DNA from: Gelidibacter salicanalis
GTDB taxonomy: Bacteria; Bacteroidota; Bacteroidia; Flavobacteriales; Flavobacteriaceae
NCBI RefSeq assembly: GCF_016469035.1
Contig: NZ_JAEHJZ010000004.1
Coordinates: 111,173-175,172, forward strand
Reading direction: 5' to 3'
Length of the DNA stretch: 64,000 nucleotides
Part shown: positions 1 to 8,521 of the stretch, piece after piece
How the letters are laid out: every line of letters begins with the position of its first letter
Position numbering within the stretch: position 1 is the first letter of the stretch
Translations under genes and position numbers: made by a program
Notes under the pieces: generated by a model
What the model was told of the DNA's origin: nothing
Seen by the model: only the letters and a program-made list of their open reading frames with translations
The model's database searches: none

Positions 1-15
1 GAACTTATACTTGAT

Positions 16-37
16 ACCTCGTACCCTGGGTCGAGGT
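16..37. repeat. near-perfect hairpin downstream of the GreA-like gene
   Basis: ACCTCG at 16-21 pairs with CGAGGT at 32-37, and inside it ACCC pairs with GGGT around a single T. It lies just past the stop codon of the minus-strand GreA-like gene. No T-run follows on that strand, so it is either a processing/REP-like hairpin or an incomplete terminator cut by the window edge. Confidence 0.35.
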
Positions 38-40
38 TGT

Positions 41-502
41 TCATTCTATAGCCTCTATAATAAATTGTTGGTCTCTAAAAATAATCTGGTCTCCCTCTTT
101 TTTTCCAGTAAGTGCTAAACCAATTGGTGTATTGGGTGAGATGGCGTAAAAAGAGTCGGAATTAACTCTAAATTGTCCTGCGCTAACTGCTATAAAATAG
201 TTGGATTGAGAGGTGAACACAATACTTCCTAAACTGACAAGTTCTGTTGATTTGGTAATATCAATCTTAGATAAATTTTCCATAACTTTTTCTATCTCCG
301 CCAATTGCTGCCCCACTTTTTCACGCTCCAATTGTAGCATTGCTCTTCCCGTTTCGTGCTTATCCCCGGCACTACTCTTGGTTTCCGAAGTCAGCGCTGC
401 TTGAATTTCCCTGATCTGGGTGTGTATGTTCGTATAGCGTGCTTTTACAAAATCAACGCATTGGGCGTATAGCTCTTGCTTCAGTGGGGAGTTACTTTTC
501 AT
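41..502 (-). CDS. GreA/GreB-family transcript cleavage factor-like protein
   Basis: This 153-residue protein has the GreA/GreB layout: an N-terminal helical region (about residues 1-77, rich in Glu/Lys/Gln with a coiled-coil look) followed by a C-terminal FKBP-like domain (about 88-152) with the typical 'SPNTPIGLALTGKKEGD' turn. Gre factors bind the RNA polymerase secondary channel and stimulate transcript cleavage in stalled complexes. Close relatives in Flavobacteriaceae are sometimes misnamed 3-oxoacyl-ACP synthase, but nothing here resembles a ketosynthase. The start overlaps the end of mtgA by 11 bases, so the two are probably translationally coupled. It is shorter and more divergent than housekeeping GreA, so I call it a paralogue, not greA itself. 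Confidence 0.7.
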   Translation of the reverse strand: MKSNSPLKQELYAQCVDFVKARYTNIHTQIREIQAALTSETKSSAGDKHETGRAMLQLEREKVGQQLAEIEKVMENLSKIDITKSTELVSLGSIVFTSQSNYFIAVSAGQFRVNSDSFYAISPNTPIGLALTGKKEGDQIIFRDQQFIIEAIE

Positions 503-1208
503 CTTTTAAATCATAATTTAAACCCCCATGATAACCCATTTGTCTAACAATCCATAATTTACGCCCCGCAATATAAGGTGTGGCTGGATTGGCACGGTAT
601 TTTAAAGGTCGTGGCAGAATTGCCGCAATAGCAGCTGCCTCACTCTTGGTTAATTTTGAAGCCGATTTTTTAAACCAATACTGCGATGCCGCTTCAGCAC
701 CATAAATACCGTTGCCCATTTCTATACTGTTCAAATATACCTCCATAATACGCTCCTTGGTCCAAATCAACTCGATTAGAAATGTGACGTAAGTTTCCAT
801 TCCTTTCCTGACCCAGCTCCGTTGCGGCCATAAAAACACGTTTTTGGCCGTTTGTTGACTGATGGTACTGGCACCTCGCACCTTCTTTCCTTTTTGGTTA
901 TTATCAAAAGCTTTCTCAATGGCCTCCATATCGAAACCATTATGTTTTACAAAATTTTGATCTTCACTACAAATTACCGCCAACTGTAAGTTTTTAGAAA
1001 TTTCTTCAATGGGCACCCAATCATGTTTCCAAACGGTTTTGGTATCTGCTCCCTTTTGTTCAATATATCTGATCACCATTAAAGGTGTTACAGGTACAGG
1101 CACCCATTTGTAAATGACAACCCCCATGAGTGGTATAGCCAAAAGCCATAAAATAACTTTAAAGAAGAATTTGAGTGTCTTTTTTATCATAATAATGAAT
1201 GGATTCAA
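492..1208 (-). CDS. mtgA: monofunctional biosynthetic peptidoglycan transglycosylase
   Basis: This is a GT51-family glycosyltransferase of 238 residues that polymerises lipid II into glycan strands at the periplasmic face of the inner membrane. One N-terminal transmembrane anchor (about residues 11-33) is followed by the GT51 domain. Visible motifs are the catalytic-Glu motif ICSEDQNFVKHNGFD (E82), GASTISQQTAKN, and the long KERIMEVYLNSIEMGNGIYG block. There is no transpeptidase domain, so it is the monofunctional MtgA type and of normal length. An internal Met at residue 7 (base 1190) is an alternative start. It is followed by the overlapping GreA-like gene. Confidence 0.92.
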   Translation of the reverse strand: MNPFIIMIKKTLKFFFKVILWLLAIPLMGVVIYKWVPVPVTPLMVIRYIEQKGADTKTVWKHDWVPIEEISKNLQLAVICSEDQNFVKHNGFDMEAIEKAFDNNQKGKKVRGASTISQQTAKNVFLWPQRSWVRKGMETYVTFLIELIWTKERIMEVYLNSIEMGNGIYGAEAASQYWFKKSASKLTKSEAAAIAAILPRPLKYRANPATPYIAGRKLWIVRQMGYHGGLNYDLKDEK

Positions 1209-1269
1209 ACGATTTGTGTGGAACTATTACGACCAATAATTAAAAAATTTAGGCAAGTATAATAACCCG

Positions 1270-2385
1270 TCAATTCACCAAGTCAGCCAATTCCCTTCCC
1301 ACATGACTTCCTATGGCAATACCCATACCTCCTAAACGGACGCCGCAAAAGACGTTTGTACTTAAGGGTTTTACAATAGGTTTTTTAGTGCTACCAACTC
1401 CCATGATTCCACTCCACTGGTGCTGAATTTCAAACGGAGTCTGTGGTAAAATTGTTGATTTTAGAAGTGATATCAATTTGTTTTGGATAAGTTCCGTTTG
1501 GGCCATTTCTGTTGTCTCTTCAGTTTTAAAATCCAGATTACGTCCGCCACCTAATAAAATTCGATCATCAATATTACGAAAATAATAATACCCTTCATCG
1601 AGATGAAATGTGCCTTTAATAGGTAGATTTTTGATAGGTTTTGTAATCAAAACTTGTGCTCTGGCTGGTCTTACCCGGACGTCAATTAGTTTTGATGCGA
1701 AACCATTGGTACAGATTAACAGTTGTTTCGATTGAAATTCGAAGTGATTGGTTTTGATCTGCACTCGATTATTCAACTCTTCAAAATGCTCAACAGACAC
1801 TGAATTAAGAATTAATACCCCTTTACGCAACACCAAATCCGTAAGTGAGCGCATCATTTTACCGGTATCAATTTGCCCTTCAAAGGGTGTAAAACAAAGT
1901 TGTTTCTGAATGTTTTTAAAGTTGAACGTATTTTCTTTAACTTCAAACACATCACCCTTAAAATAAGGTTTCAATATTGCATTGACGTTTCCCATTTGCG
2001 ACATGCAACGGTGATAGCCTTCATCATCCTTATGGTCGAATAACTCATAGCCGCCATGTTGTTTGTAACCAATAGCAATATCTGATAGGCTTTGTCTCAA
2101 CAGGTCTAAACCGCTACGTCGTTTTCGGATTAAATCCACAACCTCTTCCTCTGAATGCGATTTTAAATCATCCAGAATCTCACTGAGACTTCCAAAACAG
2201 GCAAATCCTGCATTTTTTGTACTCGCGCCTTGAGGCAAAAAGCCTCGTTCTAAAATGAGAATATTGGCTTTCGGGAACCGTTGTCTCAATCGTAATGCGC
2301 AATTGAGTCCAACAATGCCACTGCCCACAATAGTGTAATCAATGTTGGAGAGATAGCTCTTTATTTCCCAATAGGAAAGATTCAT
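1270..2385 (-). CDS. FAD-dependent oxidoreductase, DAO family
   Basis: This is a 371-residue flavoprotein of the D-amino-acid-oxidase / glycine-oxidase fold. The dinucleotide-binding motif VGSGIVGLNCAL is at about residues 21-32, the ERGFLPQGAS stretch follows beta-2, and a C-terminal GVRLGGMGIAIGSHVGRELA segment completes the FAD site. The family oxidises amines or amino acids with release of hydrogen peroxide; the substrate cannot be told from sequence. It stands alone on the minus strand, 61 bases upstream of mtgA. An in-frame 15-residue N-terminal extension precedes the Rossmann strand. Confidence 0.75.
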   Translation of the reverse strand: MNLSYWEIKSYLSNIDYTIVGSGIVGLNCALRLRQRFPKANILILERGFLPQGASTKNAGFACFGSLSEILDDLKSHSEEEVVDLIRKRRSGLDLLRQSLSDIAIGYKQHGGYELFDHKDDEGYHRCMSQMGNVNAILKPYFKGDVFEVKENTFNFKNIQKQLCFTPFEGQIDTGKMMRSLTDLVLRKGVLILNSVSVEHFEELNNRVQIKTNHFEFQSKQLLICTNGFASKLIDVRVRPARAQVLITKPIKNLPIKGTFHLDEGYYYFRNIDDRILLGGGRNLDFKTEETTEMAQTELIQNKLISLLKSTILPQTPFEIQHQWSGIMGVGSTKKPIVKPLSTNVFCGVRLGGMGIAIGSHVGRELADLVN

Positions 2386-2518
2386 AGTGGTAGTATTTAA
2401 GGTTATAAAAGTAAGAATTATAAACTCGCTCTTTAAAAAATCATTGTACTTATTAGATAGTTTAGGAGGTTAGAAATTTAGTAAGAATTTTATTTCTCAA
2501 CGTTGGCACACGAGCATA

Positions 2519-2550
2519 AAAAAACTCCGAAAATGACTTTCGGAGTTTTA
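2519..2550 (-). terminator. intrinsic terminator of the fabH-accB-accC unit
   Basis: A perfect 12-bp stem (AAAACTCCGAAA 2521-2532 with TTTCGGAGTTTT 2538-2549) has a 5-base loop. On the minus strand it starts a few bases after the accC stop and runs into a T-tract. The A/T flanks would let it work in both directions. Confidence 0.85.
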
Positions 2551-2553
2551 ATG

Positions 2554-3906
2554 TTATTCTTCAACCGGTGCTTCCATTTTAAAGCTTTCCATAAATTTGG
2601 TGGTATAATTACCAGCTAAATAGTCTGGATGGTCCATCAATTGTCTATGGAACGGAATGGTTGTTTTGATACCTTCTATCACGAATTCATCTAACGCACG
2701 TTTCATCTTATTGATAGCTTCTTCACGCGTTTGCGCCGTGGTTATCAACTTCGCAATCAGAGAATCGTAGTTTGGAGGTATTGTATATCCTGAATATACG
2801 TGTGTATCCAATCGCACACCATGGCCTCCAGGGGCATGAAGTGTGGTTATTTTTCCTGGTGAAGGTCTAAAATCGTTATACGGATCTTCCGCATTGATAC
2901 GACATTCTATAGAGTGTAATTTTGGAGTATAATTTTTTCCAGAGATTGGGATGCCTGCTGCCACCATAATTTGCTCTCTAATCAAGTCAAAATCAATCAC
3001 CTGTTCTGTAATTGGATGTTCTACTTGAATACGGGTATTCATCTCCATAAAATAGAAATTACGGTGTTTATCCACCAAAAACTCTATAGTTCCTGCACCC
3101 TCATATTTAATATATTCTGCTGCTCTTACTGCGGCTAATCCCATTTCAGTACGAAGTTCATCGGTCATAAATGGAGATGGCGTTTCTTCAGTCAGCTTTT
3201 GATGACGGCGCTGAATGGAGCAGTCACGTTCTGATAAATGACACGCTTTTCCGCGAGAATCACCAACAATCTGTATTTCGATATGACGTGGCTCCTCAAT
3301 AAGTTTTTCGAGATACATCGCATCATTTCCGAAAGCTGCCCTAGCTTCCTGACGCGCAGAATCCCAGGCTGTTTTAAGGTTTTCTGCCTTCCATACGGCG
3401 CGCATTCCTTTACCTCCACCACCTGCAGTGGCTTTCAACATCACAGGATACCCCATTTCAGTAGCCAAAATTTCGGTTTGCTCAAAAGATTTCAAGATAC
3501 CTTCACTTCCGGGCACACAAGGGACACCCGCTTTCTTCATGGTGGATTTGGCCGATGCCTTATCTCCCATTCTCTCAATCATTTCTGGAGAAGCACCAAT
3601 AAATTTGATATTGTGCTCTTCACATATTTTTGAAAATTTAGCATTTTCAGATAAAAACCCGTAACCCGGATGTATGGCGTCAGCGTTTGTAATTTCTGCT
3701 GCAGCAATAATGTTGGACATCTTTAAATAAGACTCGCTGCTTGCAGGAGGTCCTATACAAACGGCTTCATCAGCAAACTTTACATGTAGACTTTCTGCAT
3801 CAGCTGTAGAATACACCGCTACTGTTTTTATGCCCATTTCCTTGCAGGTTCTAATAACACGCAATGCTATTTCACCTCTATTGGCTATTAATATTTTTTT
3901 AAACAT
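2554..3906 (-). CDS. accC: acetyl-CoA carboxylase, biotin carboxylase subunit
   Basis: This 450-residue ATP-grasp enzyme carboxylates the biotin on AccB using ATP and bicarbonate, the first half-reaction of malonyl-CoA synthesis. Visible motifs are the N-terminal [23 protein letters not shown], the ATP-binding glycine loop [12 protein letters not shown], the [12 protein letters not shown] block, the metal-site [12 protein letters not shown], and the C-terminal RPSPGKI region. Length and order are those of stand-alone AccC, with no fused BCCP or carboxyltransferase. It is the last gene of fabH-accB-accC, 99 bases after accB, with a strong hairpin immediately after its stop. Confidence 0.97.
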   Translation of the reverse strand: MFKKILIANRGEIALRVIRTCKEMGIKTVAVYSTADAESLHVKFADEAVCIGPPASSESYLKMSNIIAAAEITNADAIHPGYGFLSENAKFSKICEEHNIKFIGASPEMIERMGDKASAKSTMKKAGVPCVPGSEGILKSFEQTEILATEMGYPVMLKATAGGGGKGMRAVWKAENLKTAWDSARQEARAAFGNDAMYLEKLIEEPRHIEIQIVGDSRGKACHLSERDCSIQRRHQKLTEETPSPFMTDELRTEMGLAAVRAAEYIKYEGAGTIEFLVDKHRNFYFMEMNTRIQVEHPITEQVIDFDLIREQIMVAAGIPISGKNYTPKLHSIECRINAEDPYNDFRPSPGKITTLHAPGGHGVRLDTHVYSGYTIPPNYDSLIAKLITTAQTREEAINKMKRALDEFVIEGIKTTIPFHRQLMDHPDYLAGNYTTKFMESFKMEAPVEE

Positions 3907-3928
3907 AACATTTCAAATTAAAAATTTC

Positions 3929-3997
3929 TCCCGATAGCTATCGAGACCAAGTACCAAATTCCATGTATTGGATTTTGGGATTTGTTTATTGGAATTT
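3929..3997. repeat. palindromic intergenic element between accB and accC
   Basis: A perfect palindrome CGATAGCTATCG at 3932-3943 (18 bases with one mismatch) is followed by an AAATTCCA (3956-3963) / TGGAATTT (3990-3997) inverted repeat. Dispersed palindromes of this look occur in flavobacterial intergenic DNA. It could fold in the accB-accC transcript and tune the ratio of the two subunits. Confidence 0.4.
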
Positions 3998-4005
3998 CCA
4001 ATTGG

Positions 4006-4482
4006 TTATGATGGATCTACTAAAAACAATGGTTGATCAAATTCAACTGGAGAAGAATCATCAACTAAAATTTTCACGATTTTACCTGATACTTCAGATT
4101 CAATTTCGTTAAATAATTTCATTGCTTCAATAACACATAAGACATCACCTTCTTTTATTGCAGTACCTACTTCTACAAACATTGGCTTGTCTGGAGAGGG
4201 CTTGCGATAGAACGTTCCAATAATTGGAGATTTAATGGTAATGTACTTTGAATTTTCATCTACTACAGGCACTGGTGTTAGCGTTGGTGCAGGTGCCGGT
4301 GCAGGAGCTTGTGCAATATGAGCTTGCCCCATAGGTATTTGTTGCACATAAGTTGTGGACTCTCCTTTATCATCACTACCAGTTTTAATGGTAATTTTGA
4401 TATCGTCCATCTCCAATTTAACCTCACTCGCGCCAGATTTAGCCACGAACTTGATTAAGTTTTGAATTTCTTTTATATCCAT
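4006..4482 (-). CDS. accB: acetyl-CoA carboxylase biotin carboxyl carrier protein
   Basis: This 158-residue BCCP carries biotin between biotin carboxylase and carboxyltransferase. The N-terminal helical region (1-40) is followed by an Ala/Pro linker (about 59-72) and a C-terminal biotinyl domain (80-157) with the EAMKLFNEIESE motif; K122 is the biotinylated lysine. It lies between fabH and accC on the minus strand, 36 bases after fabH. Gene order and length match other Bacteroidota. Confidence 0.97.
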   Translation of the reverse strand: MDIKEIQNLIKFVAKSGASEVKLEMDDIKITIKTGSDDKGESTTYVQQIPMGQAHIAQAPAPAPAPTLTPVPVVDENSKYITIKSPIIGTFYRKPSPDKPMFVEVGTAIKEGDVLCVIEAMKLFNEIESEVSGKIVKILVDDSSPVEFDQPLFLVDPS

Positions 4483-4518
4483 AATAATTGAATTTTAAAT
4501 ATTTTAAAGTTAGTTAGT

Positions 4519-5514
4519 TTATGAATCATACGCCCATGTTAAGTAAACTGAGCCCCAAGTAAAACCACCTCCAAAAGCCACAAATACCAATTTATCGCCT
4601 TTTTTTAGTTGCTTCTCGTAGTCAAATAATAGTAACGGCAGTGTTGCTGACGTCGTGTTTCCATATTTATGGATATTCACCATCACCTTGCTCTCATCAA
4701 GATTTATTCTGTTGGCGGTGGCATCAATAATACGTTTGTTGGCCTGATGTGCTACCAACCAAGCAATATCATCGTTTACCAGATTGTTTCTCTCCAATAT
4801 TTTTTCAGTAACATCAGCCATGTTAAACACAGCATTCTTGAATACCATTTTTCCTTCCTGATAAATAAAGTGTTTGCCTTGTGCTACATCTTCGGGGGTT
4901 AGAGGATACGAAGAACCACCATGGGTGGCTTGTAAAAATTCTCTTCCGTTGCCATCACTTTTTAATATTTCGTCCTGAAGTCCGAAGCCCTCCATATTTG
5001 GCTCAAACAGCGCAGCACCTGCGCCATCACCAAAAATAATACAGGTAGCCCTGTCCTTATAATCGATCATTGACGAGTTTTTATCTGCACCTATCAAAAG
5101 GACTTTTTTATATTTTCCAGATTCAATATAGCGCGCAGCAACAGACATACCGTATAAGAAACTTGAACATGCCGCTTCCAAATCAAATGAAAATGCATTT
5201 ATAGCACCTATTTGCGTGGCGGTATAAGCAGCTGTAGCAGCAGCTTTCATGTCGGGTGTTGCGGTTGCAACAATTACCAATTCTATTTCAGAAGGGTCCA
5301 ACCCTTTCTTTTGTATGAGGTCTTGAGCGGCTCTGATGGCTAAATAAGAAGTGCCTTTGCCATCTTCTTTGAGGATTCTTCTTTCTTTAATTCCTGTCCT
5401 TTTGGTTATCCATTCATCATTTGTATCAACTAAAGTTTCCAAAATTTGGTTGGTCAATACATATTCGGGTACATATCCACCTATGGCAGTAATTGCAGCA
5501 GTGATTTTACTCAT
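4519..5514 (-). CDS. fabH: beta-ketoacyl-ACP synthase III
   Basis: This 331-residue thiolase-fold enzyme starts fatty-acid synthesis by condensing an acyl-CoA primer with malonyl-ACP. The catalytic triad is complete: C116 in DLEAACSSFLYG, H256 in WLVAHQANKRI and N286 in HKYGNTTSA. It heads the fabH-accB-accC unit and is separated from upstream rpmF by a hairpin terminator. A perfect 8-bp dyad lies 26-45 bases upstream of its start, a possible regulatory site. A DarB-type alkylresorcinol ketosynthase shares the fold, but the accBC context and the full FabH motifs favour housekeeping FabH. Confidence 0.95.
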   Translation of the reverse strand: MSKITAAITAIGGYVPEYVLTNQILETLVDTNDEWITKRTGIKERRILKEDGKGTSYLAIRAAQDLIQKKGLDPSEIELVIVATATPDMKAAATAAYTATQIGAINAFSFDLEAACSSFLYGMSVAARYIESGKYKKVLLIGADKNSSMIDYKDRATCIIFGDGAGAALFEPNMEGFGLQDEILKSDGNGREFLQATHGGSSYPLTPEDVAQGKHFIYQEGKMVFKNAVFNMADVTEKILERNNLVNDDIAWLVAHQANKRIIDATANRINLDESKVMVNIHKYGNTTSATLPLLLFDYEKQLKKGDKLVFVAFGGGFTWGSVYLTWAYDS

Positions 5515-5539
5515 TATTTTATATTAGAATGACCTAAAA

Positions 5540-5559
5540 TTTGACTGAAAGCAGTCAAA
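5540..5559. promoter_or_regulatory. perfect dyad upstream of fabH
   Basis: TTTGACTG (5540-5547) and CAGTCAAA (5552-5559) form a perfect 8-bp inverted repeat around AAAG. It is 26-45 bases before the fabH start, where an operator or a 5'-UTR hairpin would act. It does not match the FapR operator consensus that I know. Confidence 0.45.
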
Positions 5560-5645
5560 AGCAGTAAATAATTAATGAATTTACTAAAACTTAGTCAGAT
5601 ATGATGCAAATTAAGTTGTTTTTAAGACTTTCGAAAATTAAACAC

Positions 5646-5675
5646 AAAAAAACGCTCAAGATTGAGCGTTTTATT
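5646..5675 (-). terminator. intrinsic terminator after rpmF
   Basis: AAAACGCTCAA (5649-5659) pairs with TTGAGCGTTTT (5662-5672), and a T-run follows on the minus strand. It lies 18 bases after the rpmF stop and ends the pdxA-DUF177-rpmF transcript before fabH. Confidence 0.8.
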
Positions 5676-5692
5676 ATATGCATGCATAGTAA

Positions 5693-5896
5693 TTATGCTA
5701 AATTTTCCTCTTTTTCAGAGTTGTCGATAAGCACTTGACCTCTGTAATAAAGTTTTCCTTCATGCCAATGAGCTCTGTGGAATAAGTGTGCTTCCCCTGT
5801 AGTAGGACACGTTGCAATTGTAGGAACTACTGCTTTGTAATGTGTTCTTCTTTTATCTCTTCTAGTTCTAGAAATTTTTCTTTTAGGATGTGCCAT
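5693..5896 (-). CDS. rpmF: 50S ribosomal protein L32
   Basis: This 67-residue basic protein has the L32 signature [19 protein letters not shown] and the [14 protein letters not shown] segment. It is a structural protein of the large ribosomal subunit. Only one Cys (C30) is present, so it is the zinc-independent form without a four-Cys ribbon. It follows the DUF177 gene by 9 bases; the DUF177-rpmF pair is widely conserved in bacteria and usually lies next to lipid synthesis genes, as here. Confidence 0.97.
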   Translation of the reverse strand: MAHPKRKISRTRRDKRRTHYKAVVPTIATCPTTGEAHLFHRAHWHEGKLYYRGQVLIDNSEKEENLA

Positions 5897-5905
5897 TTTA
5901 AATTG

Positions 5906-6445
5906 TTATTTATCCGTTAATAGTTTTTTTAATGTATTCCAACGAGGATCAATCTCCTCTGTCTTTTCTTTTTCTTCCAAGCCTTTAGGGCTCAACTCTT
6001 CTAATTTCTTAAGTACTTCTGACTGCAACGTGCCGTCTGCTATTCCTGGATGAATCCGTTTAATTGGCATTGATAAAATTATCAATTCATAAATATTTTG
6101 GGCCACATTAATTTCATACTCTCCATGGGGCAGCACCAAAATGTCTTCATTTTCATCATTATATTCCTCTCCAAAATTGACAACCAAATTAAATTCGCCT
6201 TCAATTTCTTGATTGTAGGGCTCATTGCTAGTATCACAATTGATATTTGCAGTGCCCAAAATTTCAAAATGCAACTCTAAAAATGTTGTTTTCTTTTCAA
6301 AAAGCAAGTCCACTTTTACATTTACATCATTAAAATCATCGTACTCAAAATGCTCAAAGAACTCCTTACCAATTTGATAATCAAAATGGTGCTTTCCTAA
6401 TTTTAGACCTACAAACTGTATATCGTATTCTTTCAAAGGCTTCAT
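5906..6445 (-). CDS. DUF177 (YceD-like) protein
   Basis: This acidic protein of the DUF177/YceD family is encoded immediately before rpmF. YceD is linked to 23S rRNA accumulation in E. coli and plants. I place the start at the internal Met giving MKPLKEYDIQFVGLKLGKHHF, which fits the usual N-terminus of the family. The open frame extends upstream to 6511, but those 22 residues look like untranslated leader; a Met at 6457 is a second option. The middle is rich in Glu/Asp/Asn, and the C-terminus DPRWNTLKKLL is typical. It lies 73 bases after pdxA. Confidence 0.85.
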   Translation of the reverse strand: MKPLKEYDIQFVGLKLGKHHFDYQIGKEFFEHFEYDDFNDVNVKVDLLFEKKTTFLELHFEILGTANINCDTSNEPYNQEIEGEFNLVVNFGEEYNDENEDILVLPHGEYEINVAQNIYELIILSMPIKRIHPGIADGTLQSEVLKKLEELSPKGLEEKEKTEEIDPRWNTLKKLLTDK

Positions 6446-6518
6446 GATCGCATTCATTTTGAGCCTGCAAATATAGAAAATATTTTTGTATTGGAAAGAA
6501 GCTATTAACAAAAAATGT

Positions 6519-7565
6519 TTATATCTTTTTGGACGCTTTTCTTAAAGGGTTTTTAGAAAGCTCTTGATACTCCTTTCTGTTCTTAAAAATCTGAATGGCA
6601 GTAAACACCGCTTCTTTAAAAGAAGTTTCATCTGCGGTCCCTTTTCCAGCAATTTCAAAAGCCGTACCATGATCTGGCGACGTTCTTACTTTATTAAGTC
6701 CGGCAGTATAATTAACGCCCTCGCCAAAAGTAATGGTTTTAAACGGAATGAGCCCCTGATCATGATAGGAGGCAATAATGGCGTCAAAATTTTTATAGTT
6801 TTTAGATCCGAAGAAGCTATCAGCAGCGTAAGGGCCGTATACCAATTTGCCTTTTTCTCTAATTTTTAGAAGTGTTGGCTTGAGTATTTTCTCGTCTTCT
6901 CCCCCAATTACACCATTATCCCCTGCATGTGGATTGATACCCATTACGGCTATTTTTGGTCGGTTGACCCTAAAATCTTTTACTAGAGAGTCATAAACGG
7001 TTTGCACTTTCTCTTCAATGAGCTTTGCAGTAATATGTTGCGGGACGTCTTTAACCGGAACATGGTCCGTCAATAATCCTACCTTAAGTTTATCAGTAAC
7101 CATAAACATAAGACTGTTTCCGCCGAGTTCCTTGGCTAAGTAATCTGTATGCCCAGGAAATTTAAATGTATCGGATTGAATTGTCAATTTATTAATAGGA
7201 GCGGTTACCAACACATCTATAACATCAGTTTTTAAAGCTTCAGTAGCTTTCTCTAAAGATTTTATTGCGTATTCTCCGGCTTTCAAGTCTTCTTCCCCAA
7301 AAGCGATGTCCACATTCTCCTTCCAAACATTCAACACGTTCACTTTACCATCAATAATTTGAGTCAAATCGTTAATGCCATGAAAGTTGATGGCACTATC
7401 AAAATGCTTTTTGAAAAAAGACATCGTTTTAATCGAGGCAAAAATAATAGGGGTACAAAATTCAAGCATTCTAGAGTCTTCAAAAGTCTTTAAGATAATT
7501 TCTGATCCGATACCATTTAAATCACCTATGGAAATTCCTACTTTAATTCGCTCGTCTTTTTTCAT
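6519..7565 (-). CDS. pdxA: 4-hydroxythreonine-4-phosphate dehydrogenase
   Basis: PdxA oxidises 4-phosphohydroxy-threonine in the DXP-dependent pyridoxal-phosphate pathway. Motifs seen are the N-terminal VGISIGDLNGIGSEI, TAPINK, the metal-site FPGHTDYLAKEL, MGINPHAGDNGVIGGE, ASYHDQGLIPFK and SPDHGTAFEIAGK. I use the Met at 7565 (MKKDERIKVGIS) as start. The open frame begins 30 bases earlier, but the family normally starts just before the first beta strand. It is the first gene of pdxA-DUF177-rpmF and is divergent from ribE. Confidence 0.95.
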   Translation of the reverse strand: MKKDERIKVGISIGDLNGIGSEIILKTFEDSRMLEFCTPIIFASIKTMSFFKKHFDSAINFHGINDLTQIIDGKVNVLNVWKENVDIAFGEEDLKAGEYAIKSLEKATEALKTDVIDVLVTAPINKLTIQSDTFKFPGHTDYLAKELGGNSLMFMVTDKLKVGLLTDHVPVKDVPQHITAKLIEEKVQTVYDSLVKDFRVNRPKIAVMGINPHAGDNGVIGGEDEKILKPTLLKIREKGKLVYGPYAADSFFGSKNYKNFDAIIASYHDQGLIPFKTITFGEGVNYTAGLNKVRTSPDHGTAFEIAGKGTADETSFKEAVFTAIQIFKNRKEYQELSKNPLRKASKKI

Positions 7566-7649
7566 TCTAATTTTTATTATACTTGACAATGGCACTCGGA
7601 TTAAATGTGCTTTCTAAATGACTTCAACCTCTAATACTCATTAAAGTCA

Positions 7650-7657
7650 TATCTTTG
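7650..7657 (+). promoter_or_regulatory. putative promoter -7 element for ribE
   Basis: TATCTTTG matches the Bacteroidota -7 consensus TAnnTTTG and lies 43 bases before the ribE ATG. No exact TTTG -33 box is visible. There is no FMN riboswitch-like sequence. Confidence 0.45.
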
Positions 7658-7700
7658 TAAACCATTGCACAAATGCAAATTTAACCAATTATTCGACATT

Positions 7701-8291
7701 ATGTTTACTGGAATCATTGAAGATTTAGGAGTCATTACAAATTTAGAACAAGATCATGACAACCTTCACATCACCATAAAAAGCAATATTACCTCAGAAT
7801 TGAAGATTGACCAGAGTGTTGCTCACAACGGTGTGTGTTTAACAGTAACCTCTTTAAACGATGCCCTTTATACGGTTACGGCAATCAGAGAAACACTACT
7901 TAAAACCAATTTGGGTGACTTAAATGTGAGTGCTGAAGTTAATTTAGAGCGTGCCATGAAGCTTGGCGACAGGCTAGATGGACATATCGTACAAGGTCAT
8001 GTAGACCAAACTGCCGTTTGTAAATCTATCGAATTTCAAAATGGGAGTTGGTTGTTTACTTTTGAATATGATCCTTCTTTAAATAATATGACTATTGAAA
8101 AAGGTTCCATAACAGTCAATGGCGTCAGCCTTACGGTAGTCAACAGTAAGAAAAACGAATTTAGCGTGGCGATTATTCCATATACCTATAAACATACAAC
8201 CTTTAAAACTTTGGAAGAGAGTAGTGTGGTGAATTTGGAATTTGATGTCTTAGGGAAATATATAAAAAGACTTTATGAGCTGAAATTGTAA
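7701..8291 (+). CDS. ribE: riboflavin synthase, alpha chain
   Basis: This 196-residue enzyme dismutates two 6,7-dimethyl-8-ribityllumazine molecules to riboflavin. Two tandem lumazine-binding repeats are visible: MFTGIIEDLG...SVAHNGVCLTV...NLERAM and, from about residue 98, LDGHIVQGHVDQ...ITVNGVSLTVV. The start MFTGIIEDLG is the invariant N-terminus of the family; an in-frame ATG 36 bases upstream lies within the leader. It is divergent from pdxA and is not in a rib operon here. Confidence 0.96.
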   Translation: MFTGIIEDLGVITNLEQDHDNLHITIKSNITSELKIDQSVAHNGVCLTVTSLNDALYTVTAIRETLLKTNLGDLNVSAEVNLERAMKLGDRLDGHIVQGHVDQTAVCKSIEFQNGSWLFTFEYDPSLNNMTIEKGSITVNGVSLTVVNSKKNEFSVAIIPYTYKHTTFKTLEESSVVNLEFDVLGKYIKRLYELKL

Positions 8292-8293
8292 GT

Positions 8294-8521
8294 TTAAACC
8301 TGTTTTTTAGAACGTTTTAGGATTTTATAGACTCCATAAATGATAGCAACTGCAAATAAGATGAGTATACCATTGTCGATGGGCACGCCTACAGGAGGAG
8401 GAGGACCACCACCATCTCTCGCTTCAGGCATCGGTGGTTCCTGAATATAGGCAAAAGCGTTAATAACACTTATGCACAGCGCCAAGGTGGTTGCAATATT
8501 TTTTTTGTTGTGGACAATCAT
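8294..8521 (-). CDS. small PID-CTERM-type surface-sorting protein
   Basis: This 75-residue protein has an N-terminal signal/TM segment (about 10-25, ending AFA), a short Pro/Gly-rich centre (DGGGPPPPVGVPIDNG), a second TM helix (about 53-67) and a basic tail (KILKRSKKQV). The P-I-D motif just before a terminal TM and basic end is the PID-CTERM tripartite sorting signal found in many very short flavobacterial proteins. The function is unknown. A TATATTTG box (8529-8536, minus strand) is so close to the ATG that the message may be nearly leaderless. It is convergent with ribE. Confidence 0.65.
   Translation of the reverse strand: MIVHNKKNIATTLALCISVINAFAYIQEPPMPEARDGGGPPPPVGVPIDNGILILFAVAIIYGVYKILKRSKKQV

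Noticed and set aside
41-502. Name 3-oxoacyl-ACP synthase for the first gene
   Set aside because: The protein has Gre-factor architecture and none of the ketosynthase motifs. The name looks like a propagated annotation error.
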